A DNA stretch of 64,000 nucleotides from positions 1 to 64,000 of the forward strand of contig JAOTOM010002648.1 in NCBI GenBank assembly GCA_034440615.1, written 5' to 3'. Shown here piece after piece: positions 12,901 through 24,900 of the stretch. This DNA comes from Ashinkailepas kermadecensis (taxonomy: Eukaryota; Arthropoda; Thecostraca; Neolepadidae). Under the pieces are notes generated by a model. The model did not search any database. It was not told the origin of the DNA and was given only the letters and a program-made list of their open reading frames with translations. The position numbers and the translations under genes are program-made. Each line of letters starts with the position of its first letter. Position 1 is the stretch's first letter.

Positions 12901-15900
12901 GCAGGAGTACCTGGTAGCAAATTATCGAAAAGTGCTCTGTTGACGGCATATAACGCGAACATTAGGTTTCGCCTTGAGTATTGCTCCGTCATCTGGGCGG
13001 GCGCAACCACAACACATTTGGCCCGGATAGACAGGGTGGAACATACATTTTCAATGTGGCTAGCTGAACACTGTAGTGACACACCTAGGCCGGAATATCT
13101 GCGATGCCAGGACCTTCTTTGCTTTTATAACATGACGTCTGTGTCCACTCGTCGCGTACGGGCCGACATGTTCTCACGAAACGCTTTGCGGTAGGATGGA
13201 CTCATCGGTTTCATCGCAGAGCTTCGGATTATGTGTCCCAGTCAGGAGAAATGTTTTATTTCATGTACCATATGCACGTGTGGGAACTATTAGTTGTGGC
13301 TTATTCAGCAGATTACTAAGAGAGGCGAACACATTTTTAGCGAGGACACTGAGTGCGGACATATTCGCGATCTCGCTGAACGCATTTAAGACGCAGGTGT
13401 TAGATACGTGTGTGCTGTGTCATACGCTCACATCTGAGTCGCGTAGCCATCGGGGATCGATGCAGTCTTAACAACCTTTCACCTGTTTGAACTGAAAACT
13501 GTTCACCTGTTCTGTTTAAGCCTTTTAGCTCATGACTTCTGTAAAGTGCTTAATATGTTGTTGGAGATTATGGACAATACACAAATAAATAAACAAATCA
13601 TGCCGTATAAGTTGCACTTCAGCTTTGCACGGAATGATGTATGAACACAATTACACAGCATCGTTGTAATCTCATAGGTCTCTTTCACATCCATAACCAT
13701 TCTGGATATAGACAATCGAAATCCAGAATGTCTTCAAATCTCAGTTGCCTTCATCTTGCAAAAAAAAACACCAGTTTTGTAAATGTTGGCTGCTCAGAAA
13801 GATACTGTACTTCATGACTTGATAAAACATGGGGAGTCTGAGGGCAGAGAATGCTAGTCATCAAGGGTGTGAAGTAGGATTGGTTGGTGGCAGGAAACGA
13901 CTCCACATGTGCTATTTTTAAGTGAGAAGGAGTAAATGTTATGAATACAAATTGGAGATAATAGTGGGAAAGTATACGGTGTTGGGTGTCACCATCTATT
14001 CAATTAGGGAATCTGGTACTGCTGTCACGGGTCACCACGGTTACCGCCCCTCTCACGGATCATTACGGCTACTGCTTCTCTCATGGTCACCATAGTTTCC
14101 GCCCCCTGTCACGGTAACCATGGTTACCGCTCCTGTCACGGTCACCACAGTTACCGCCCCTGCCACGTTCACCATGGTTACCGCTCTTGTCACGGTCACC
14201 ATGGTTACCGCACCCACCACAGTCACGGTCCCTGTCACGGGTCACCACGGTTACCGTCCCTGCCACGGTCACCACAGTTACCGCCCCTGTCACGGTCGCC
14301 ATGGCTACCGCTCTTGCCACGGTCACCATGGTTACCGCTCTTGTCACGGTCGCCACGGTTACCGCCCCTGTACGGTCACCACGGTTACCGCCCCCACCAC
14401 GGGTCACCCCTACTGCAGGTCAGCACAGCTCCACTAATGTCACGGGTCACCACAGTTACCGCTCCTGTCACGGGTCACCACGGTTACCGCCCCATTACAG
14501 GTCACCATGGTTACGCTTCTGCTGGCAGCCCAGCTAACAGCCCCGTGCGATCGAAATGCACGGAGCGGACGACCTGATGTGTGCAGATGGCACGGTACTG
14601 TACATGACTGTGTACATGACTGAATTTCGTACTATGGCTGAGAGGCATTTGTGCACGAACGGCGGTACAGTACGGTAACCGGACAAATGTACGTATGGTA
14701 GATTCACGTACGCAAATGTATGTAAGCAATTGTACGTAAGCGCAGATGTACGTATGGCTAATGTCCGTAAGCGCAAATGTACGTATGGCAAATGTACGTA
14801 AGCGCAAATGTACGTGAGCGCAAATGTACGTAAGTGCAAATGTACGTAAGCGCAAATGTACGTATGCACAAAAGTACGTAAGCGCAAATGTACGTATGCG
14901 CAAAAGTACGTAAGCGCAAATGTACGTATGCGCAAATGTACGTAAGCGCAAAAGTACGTAAGCGCAAATGTACATATGCGCAAATATACGTAGGTGCAAA
15001 TGTAGGCATGGGCAAATTTACGTAGGTGCAAAAATACGTAAGCGCAAATATACGTAATTGCAAATGTGTGTAAGCGCAAAGGTATGTAAAGTAAGTACGT
15101 AGTAAGTAAATACGTAGTAAGTAGTAAGGTAAGTAAGCATGCAAAGTAAGTAAAGTAAGTACGCACATGTACGTATGCAGATATGGACGTAAGCACAAAA
15201 GTACGTATGGCGGATGTGCGTAAACTCAGATATACGAAAGCGCAAAAGTACGTATGGCAAATGTACTGATGGCAGATATACGTAAGAGCAAATGTGCGTA
15301 TGGCAAGGGTACGTAAGCGAATGCATGTAAGCGCAAATGTACGTATGGCATTTGTACCTAACCAAATGTACATAAACGCAAAGATACGCATGCGTAAATG
15401 TACGTACATTTGCGCATACATACAATTGCACATACGTACGTTTGCACATACGTACATTTGCGCATACGTACATTTGCGCATACGTACTTTTGTGCTTACG
15501 TACATTTGCGCTTACATTATTTTGCGCATACGTACTTTTGCGCATACGTACATTTGCGCTTACGTACTTTTACACTTGCGTACATTTGCGCTTACGTACA
15601 TTTGCGCATACGTACATTTGCGCATACGTACATTTGCCATACGTACATTTGCGCTTACGTACATTAGCCATACATACATCTGCGCTTACGTACAATTGCC
15701 ATACATACATCTGCGCTTACCTACATTTGTCCTAGAATCGTACAGTACAACACGCTGCCAACTAGCGTGCTATGTCTACCTGTGGTGGCGTTTAGACGAG
15801 AGTTCAAGCGACATCTGCTCTACGCTTCCAGTACTTATAAAGTCATAACTTGTTCAGAGTTAATAAGAGCCACAGGGGCCCATCTGGGTTAAGCCTGTAA

Positions 15901-18900
15901 AGGGAAGATACTACAATCCTGGACAAAAAGACACTCAGAACCCGAGCCAATAATTATCCACCAGCATCCTATTCACCTACCAATGCCTATCTTGCCCCAT
16001 TCACTCGGTCCCGCGTAACACACGCGGGACCGAGTGCTCCATCAATAACTTTCAACTCCACCCATGCCTGCTTAAAAGGACCTACACCGTGTGCACCTAC
16101 TAGCATACGTCTCACCTCATCCACCACTAATTAAAACTTATAAACGATATTCTCCAGCCTAGCAGTCGACGCGCCCTAAGCCCAAATAACTAAATCCAGC
16201 CTAACAAATTAGTCCACCCAATTTCTAAATACATTCAATAAAGGACTCCACACAACATCAGCAGGCAGCCTATTCCATTGACCAACCACCCTTTGACTAA
16301 AAAGCTGTTGTGGCTAACTGTCCTACACCTTGACTTGCCTAATTGATGACCCCTATGTGATACTCTAAATAGAAGAACATTCAGGTTCACCTTATCTAAC
16401 CATTTAACTATTGTATGTATTTCAATCATATCACCCCCTGATATCCTATGCTTGAATGAGTACGTATCTAATCACATAGGCCTCTTCATATTTTAAGCTC
16501 CCTAGTCCACTGATAAGTCTAGTGGCTTTGCGTTGCATTCTTCTCAGCATACCTTTATTTATTTATAAGTAAGGAGGCCTGTACACGATATTTAAAGTAA
16601 GGTCGCACATTGGCTAAGTACAATTTGTTCCCATAACACCCTTCCTCATATATTTCGCAATCCTTTTTATGATTCATAGCATTCTGATTGTCCTGTTCCA
16701 ACCCGAACTACATTGTTCTGCTTGATGGTCACTCGAAACTATCACACCTAAATATTTTCTCTTCAATGACATCTCATTCACTAGCTTCTGTTGTATATCT
16801 AAATGCCCTACCTCCATACCCCAGATGCCTAACCTTACACTTATCATAATTGAAACATCCTGTATTTATCAGCCAACTTTTTAGGTCCTCCAAATCCAGC
16901 TGAATATTGCTAGATTCATCACTATTGTTAACCCTTCCTGCCAGCTTGATGTCATCAGCTAAATCGTGGATATTGCATGATATCTAAGTAGAACTCTCAA
17001 GGACCCGTTCGGGCTCCGACGGAATCCTTCGAAGGGGCAATCAGAAATACACCACCGATCACAGGTCACACGTGTAATGAGGCTCCCCGTAACTGCCTTT
17101 TGATGGATAGGGGTATGTTTCATGTATAGAAGTCGACAAAATAGACATTCCGATCTCATGGAAAATTGAAACACTTGATTCAGGAAGCATGATTAAAAAT
17201 CCTGTATCCATTTATGGTATCACACGGCAGGACATGGTCCACAGGAATATGTTCGGTGATTACCATCCGCCAGCTGCGTTATTACCATCTGTTATCTGAG
17301 TTACCACCAGTCAGATGGAATCGGCACCTGCCAGCTCTGCTATTACCACCCGCCAGCTCTGCTATTACCACCCGCCAGCTCTGCTATTACCACCCGTCAG
17401 CTCTGCTATTACCACCCGCCAGCTCTGCTATTACCACCCGTCAGCTCTGCTATTACCACCCGCCAGCTCTGCTATTACCACCCGCCAGCTGTGTGATTGC
17501 CGTTCCGTCCTATCGTACGGACTATGATTATCACCGACCGCCTGTGTGGTTACCACCGACCGTCGGGACGATGGATGGTACCACACGAACGGTGTGGTAC
17601 CACCAGCGGGAACCACACGGACGATGGGTGGTAACCATACAGATGGTGGGTGGTAACCACACAGTATGTGAGGTTATCACCCACTGTATGTGTGGTTACC
17701 ACTGACCGTCTGTTTATTTGCCACAGACCTTGTGCATGGTTCCACTCACCGTCTGTGTGGTTACCACCGACAGTCTGTGTAGTTACCACCGACCGTCTGT
17801 GTGGTTACTACCCACCATCTGTGTGGTTACCACCGACCGTCTGTGATGGCCGCTCGCTCACTCCGCAGCGACTTCGACTCCCTGACGGCCGAGGACGTCT
17901 ACAAGAACAACGCTCTGGCGTTCGAGACGGCCGAGACATCACTGAGTGTGCCGGCCCTGCTGGACCCGCAGGACATGGTCGACTACGAGGTGCCCGACCG
18001 GCTCAGCATCCTAACCTACGTCTCGCAGTTCTACCAGGCGTTCGTCGGCCAGACCGGTGAGTTGTCCTGGTGGCCGGCCGGCAGCGAGTCGTACTCGGCT
18101 GAGGCGGAGTGTCGGCTGTAAATAACAAATGGTTGGTGTCTGCTATCGAGGGTGTGGAGCGTTGCCGATCAAAGACTGGTCGAGAGGCGCCTTTAAGTCC
18201 AAATGACAAACAAAGGAGGAAGCTATCAAAGATGAAGATAGAATGTTAAATTATTCATGCGCAATTTGCATTCAGTTCAGTGGCTGAAGCTAGTTGTAAT
18301 AGTAAGTAAAGCACCAGTATAGTTCTGTGTAGTATCCAGCACCTCTCTTTGGATCGCAACTTGTGCCGTGCCTGGCCCCGACCCAGAAACGCCCCGTCGG
18401 GGAGAGGGGCAGCGGCAGTGACCCGAACCACGACCAGGCAGTCATCTGCACCGCCAGCAGGCAGTGACCCGAACCACCACCAGACAGTGACTTGCACCGC
18501 CAGCAGGCAGTGACCCGAACCAGCACCAGGCAGTCACCTGCACCGCCAGCAGGCAGTGACCCGAACCACCACCGGGCAGCGACCTGCACCGCCAGCAGGC
18601 AGTGACCCGAACCAGCACCAGGCAGTCACCTGCACCGCCAGCAGGTAGTGACCCGAACCACGACCGGGCAGCGACCTGCACCGCCAGTAGGCAGTGACCG
18701 GCACCGCCAGCAGGCAGTGACCCGAACCACCACCAGGCAGTCATCTGCACCGCCAGCAGGCAGTGACCCGAACCACCACCAGACAGTGACCGGCACCTCC
18801 AGCAGGCAGTGACGCGAACCACCACCAGGCAGTAGCCCAACCGCTAGCAGACGGGAGCCGAAAACATCGGCATCAAGTGACCCTAAGAGACACAAATCTA

Positions 18901-21900
18901 AAGAGGTCTAATTCTGACTGCAGAAAGCTGGACTTCAAACATTCATGTTTCAAAAGCGGTCAGGTCGCGGAGCGGAAAACTTATTTTCAACGTTCACAGT
19001 CCGAGTGGCAGTCCTGTCTCCGAGCCGGTCCGAGTGGCAGTCCTGTCCCCGAGCCGGTCCGAGTGGCAGTCCTGTCCCCGAGCCGGTCCGAGTGGTAGTC
19101 TTGTCCCCGAGCCGGTCCGAGTGGCAGTCCTGTCCACGAGCCGGTCCGAGTGGCAGTCCTGTCCCCGAGCCGGTCCGAGTGGTAGTCCTGTCCCCGAGCC
19201 GGTCGGAGTGGTAGTCCTGTCTCCGAGCCGGTCTGAGTGGCAGTCCTGTCCCCGAGCCGGTCTGAGTGGCAGTCTTGTCTACGAGCCGGTCCGAGTGGCA
19301 GTCCTGTCCCCGAGCCGGTCCGAGTGGCAGTCCTGTCTCCGAGCCGGTCCGAGTGGCAGTCCTGTCCCCGAGCCGGTCCGAGTGGCAGTCCTGTCCCCGA
19401 GCCGGTCCGAGTGGCAGTCCTGTCCCCGAGCCGGTCCGAGTGGTAGTCCTGTCCCCGAGCCGGTCCGAGTGGTAGTCCTGTCCCCGAGCCGGTCCGAGTG
19501 GCAGTCCTGTCTCCGAGCCGGTCCGAGTGGTAGTCCTGTCCCCGAGCCGGTCCGAGTGGTAGTCCTGTCCCCGAGCCGGTCCGAGTGGCAGTCCTGTCCC
19601 CGAGCCGGTCCGAGTGGCAGTCCTGTCCCCGAGCCGGTCCGAGTGGCAGTCCTGTCTCCGAGCCGGGTATATTTTCGCGAACGCTGTTTTTTCTGGACCG
19701 CATTTGCCAATGTCGTCCGAACTCATGGAAATACAACTTCCCATCTCTGAATGAGGTTCGCTCAGGGTTCTTCTAATAAACGATTTATTATTTAAAAGAA
19801 AAAAAGAAAAAAGCTTCGCTCAGGGTTGAGTGCAGCTCAGCTGAGTTTGGCTGACATTCTACTGACACTGGAACTGATCAAGACGGCTAGATATTCGCTG
19901 AGACTAGATAAGACCGGGAATTATCAACCTTCTCGTCTTATCAATCTGATCAATCTCAAGAACGAGAAGCGTTCTTGAGCGAGAGTCTTCTCGTCTTGTC
20001 AGTCTATCTTATCAGTGTTACGAGCGAAGGACATTGACCGTGCTAGTGAGCCTTGGTTATCCGATCTTCGTCTGCCATAATCAGCGGCCGGGACCGAACC
20101 CAAGGACAAATTGGCCTGTCACTTGCAGTACATAGATCGCCAGGTACCAATGTCAGGAACCTAAAGAATAAAGGAGTAAACCTTGGCGGCTGACCAGCTG
20201 CGCCGCCACTGACACGCCGCTCGCCCAGCTCTGATGTCTATGCCGCACCGCAGTGTGTCCAAATTGGCGAATTTAGGCGTCCAGGCAAGGATGTCAATGC
20301 AAGTTGGAAATAAATAGCTTCCAAATCCTGAGGATCATCGTCATCAACATCACCATTTGGGTCAATTTTGAGGTAAGGGATCAGCCGAATGAGTTTTCAT
20401 TTCCATTGTCTATGACGCATTCTCCAGGCATTTTTAATATACATACTTATGGCTAATTGAGGGAATCTGGACATACTGCCGCAACGCGTTTGGCGGTATG
20501 TTCATATTTCCAACAATGTATGGCACGTCATTGAGATAATACTTTATAGCGATTGATCACTAGCGAGCTTTCAGAGCAGAGAAACACTAACGCAGCTCGT
20601 ACCGAGCAGTGACCTCCGATGGTTCCGGAGAACGACCAAAGGTCGTATCTGAAATAGATCGTTATTTCCCACCATGTAGGTGCGTGCGTGCGTGCAAAGC
20701 TCGCACCTGTCGGCGCCATATGTTGATCTGCTGATTCAGGGAATAGGTCATTTGGGGATGGTGGTTAGGAATATTATACAACCTAAGTGGTGAGTGGAAT
20801 ATCTTCTATGCATGTCGGTTGCGCATTTGGTCCAGTGACATTGGCCTTCTACACTTGCGTGGTGGAGTGCATATGAAGTCCATTTAATTCCGTGTGAACC
20901 TGGAATGTAACATATTCTGTGAGCTAAAATATCTGCAGAATCGCATTAAGTACCACCCTGTCGAGAAGACAAAGTGGCAGAACGACGTTTCTTGCGACAA
21001 AAATGTCAGCTGTCTGGATTATGTCGTGTGACGCATGCACCGGCTGTGGGGGAGGGGGGGCACCAGTCCGCTGCGGTACAGTGGCATCACATGTGTGGAG
21101 TAGCTGCACCGGCTGTGGGGGGGATGGGGGTGCACCAGTCCGCTGCGGTACAGTGGCATCACATGTGTGGGGTAGCTGCACCGGCTGTGGGGGGGGGGGC
21201 ACCAGTCGGCAGCGATACGGTGACATCACATGTGTGTGGTAGCGGTATCGGGTGCACTCCACGATCCAGGCCTACAACACCACAGACGCAGATTTACTAA
21301 TACGCATTAAACACATCGCAGACGTGCCAATCACTATAACACCAGCCACACATCTTAACAACTCACAGGGAATCATATACGCAAGGGAGCTGACCAAAAT
21401 GACTGAGGAGAAACTGGCTTACAGGTTTGGGAGCCAGGGGATCTCCTCCGTCTACAGGCCCCCCACCCCAACAGACAAACCAAACACACACACATCCTCA
21501 TACTGAAATTTAACACAAAACAGCCACCCACGCTCGTAAAAGCTGGATACATCACCTATAAAGTTACACCGCGAGCACCCCTCCCTCGACGCTGTACTTT
21601 TTGTCAGGGCTACGGCTACTCGAGAGGGGGGTGCAAGCGCACAACACCCACGTGTGCCTATTGTCCCTGCTTACACTACACCCACGTGTGCCTATTGTGC
21701 CGGCTCACACTACACCCACATGTGCCTATTGTGCCGGCTCACACTACACCCACATGTGCCTATTGTGCCGGTTCACACCACACCCACGTGTGCCTATTGT
21801 GCCGGCTCACACTACACCCACGTGTGCCTATTGTGCCGTCTCACACTACACACACGTGTGCCTATTGTGCCGGCTCACACTACACCCACGTGTGCCTATT

Positions 21901-24900
21901 GTGCCGGCTCACACTACACCCACGTGTGCCTATTGTGCCGGCTCACACTACACCCACGTGTGCCTATTGTGCCGGCTCACACTACACCCACGTGTGCCTA
22001 TTGTGCCGGCTCACACTACACCCACGTGTGCCTATTGTGCCGGCTCACACTACACCCACGTGTGCCTATTGTGCCGGCTCACACTACACCCACGTGCACG
22101 TGCCCCTATTGTGCCGGCTCACACTACACCCACGTGTGCCTATTGTGCCGGCTCACATTACACCCACGTGTCCCTATTGTACCGGCTCACACTACACCCA
22201 CGTGTCCCTATTGTACCGGCTCACACTACACCCACGTGTGCCTATTGTGCCGGCTCACACTACACCCACGTGTGCCTATTGTGCCGGCTCACACTACACC
22301 CACGTGTGCCTATTGTGCCGGCTCACACTACACCCACGTGTGCCTATTGTGCCGGCTCACACTACACCCACGTGCACGTGCCCCTATTGTGCCGGCTCAC
22401 ACTACACCCACGTGCACGTGCCCCTATTGTGCCGGCTCACACTACACCCACGTGCACGTGCCCCTATTGTGCCGGCTCACACTACACCCACGTGTGCCTA
22501 TTGTGCCGGCTCACACTACACCCACGTGCACGTGCCCCTATTGTGCCGGCTCACACTACACCGACGCATGCAACGGCGGCTCCCGGCGGTGCGTCGGAGG
22601 CGGCGGAGGCCACGGCTCCCGGGACGGGGCCTGCCCTCGGTGGATAAGGGAGAAAGAAATCTTCCGTCTTATCCACCTAGAGGGCTGGGCCCCGTCGCGG
22701 GCAAAGTCGTGGGTTACCGACCAGCAGCCGGCGCAACCCACTCACCGCCGGGAGCCGCCTACACAAACACACACAAACTGTACGGCTACTCCATTAGAAC
22801 CCACAAAATGCTCCAAAGAACTCGAGACAGACCCGACAATAGCCATGAGGCCAGAGCCCACAGCACAAAACACCGCACAAGCACAGGCTCCACCCTCAAT
22901 ACCACACCGTGAAGCATGCAAGCCATCACCCCCATCACGACCACTAGAACCACCACAAGCACCACACGCACGACGCAAAAACCAACACAACCAATACGGA
23001 CCAATCACAGATTCAGATACAGATTCAGACTACGTAAACAACAGTACAGACAATACCTCTTCCACTACCTAAGCACCTACAAAACGATCAACCAACAAAA
23101 CAAACACCACCTCCAACAACAACAAACCAAACACCCGTGCCAAAACCAAAACCAAAACCACCCGACAATAAACAACATCCGAACAACTCCTTCACCTATT
23201 GTCTCCCAACTCTGCCCATGACGTGTAATAAAAACAATAACAAAAACAAACAAAAAGAACAAAACAAAACAAAATAACAATAAGAAAACGAAAGGCCAGA
23301 AACCAGAAAAAAACTAACCTAGCACGAAACAAAACAAAAAGGCACATGTATGACAGTGTATGACAACAGTGTATGCATGTACGTTCTTGCATTCTTCAAA
23401 CGAAGCGGCGATGACCCGACCCCCCCCCCCCGCACTCTACACACTGTACGGAACCACGGACCCGTCCGGACCACTTCTTAACAACTCATCTATAACCGCA
23501 TAAACAGCCGATATTACCGAGAAGGTGGAAGGCTGGCCAAATTCAACAACAACAACAGCCGACATCACCAACACGGTGGCAGGCTGGTAATCCTCACACA
23601 CGCACGCACCGAGCACCGAGCACCGAGCACCGAGCACCGTCGACGGCCCGGCCCTGGTGCAGTTGAGCTGGCGGCTCGATGCCGGCGTCTGGTTCCATCG
23701 TCGTTGACGTGGTGGTAGTTGTGGTTCCATTATTGCTGGTATGGAAACGTGTCACCGGAAACATTTCAAAGCACATCCAAACCCCAAGAGAAGCAGATTC
23801 CCAGATCTCGCTCGTGATCTACGCAATAAGTGGTTTTATCGGCTTAAGATGACAATGGATGTGAAATTTAGCAGCCAAGGCCGGGTAATGCTTGGTAAAG
23901 CAGCGCTGTGCGGTCCGTGACAGCCGACGTGTTGGCTAACACTGGTCAGGTTGGGTAAAGCAGCGCTGTGCGGTCCGTAACAGCCGACGTGTTGGCTAAC
24001 ACTGGTCAGGTTGGGTAAAGCAGCGCTGTGCGGTCCGTAACAGCCGACGTGTTGGCTAACAACCAATGGCGTTTAGATGTCGCACCCCACCACCACGGTA
24101 CTGAGCGCTGTGCATTGGCCATCGAACCTCTGCAAACTGTCGCACGCCACTGGCTTCGACGATCACCACAACGATCGGCACCATGGACAAGTATTAGCAA
24201 GTGACCAGGTGTTTTGCTGTTGCAGGGATCCCCAGGAAGTCAGCGAGCGGCTCCGAAGCATCGTCTCCCGAGCCTGTGTCGCCTCCGCCGGACAAGGTAG
24301 GACGCGACCCGGGCCTGCCGCCCTCCCACACCCGTGCGGTATCGTGCGGCTCTGGAAGAGCTGCTTATGCAGCAGACAGCCGGTGGTTGGCATGTCCAGG
24401 CCGGTGGGGGAGAGTGTGCCTGTATGTGGCATGTTTGCGTGTCGGTGGTGTGCATGAGGGGTAAGTGGGGAGGGGAGGGGTAGTTGTGATGCAAGGAACG
24501 TTGGAGGCGGCGCGGGCACTTTCTGTGGAATGCGTCACTGTGGCTTCGGGTGCAGCTGCGGACGCATGTGTTGTGGCGCTGCATGGCTTACCGCACCAGC
24601 ACGGTGTTGACCAATCCCCCCCCTCCCCACACCCCCCATTAACCCGCACGCACCTATGGGTCACCGGTAAGATCGTCCACAATTCAATTTAAAATTGGTT
24701 ATTTGCGTCTTGGCGCGCACAGTGGATAGCCACCATCTTCAACACGAACCGGAGATTGATTTCCACTCTTCTCTAAAGGTATAAGAAGCCAAGTGGGCTA
24801 GGGACGGTACTTTTTCGGGGTAGAGAGATGAAAAGAGCTTGATAGTCCGGCATAACCAATATAGCATGTCATGGTCATTTGAGGTCAGGATGCCAGGTGC

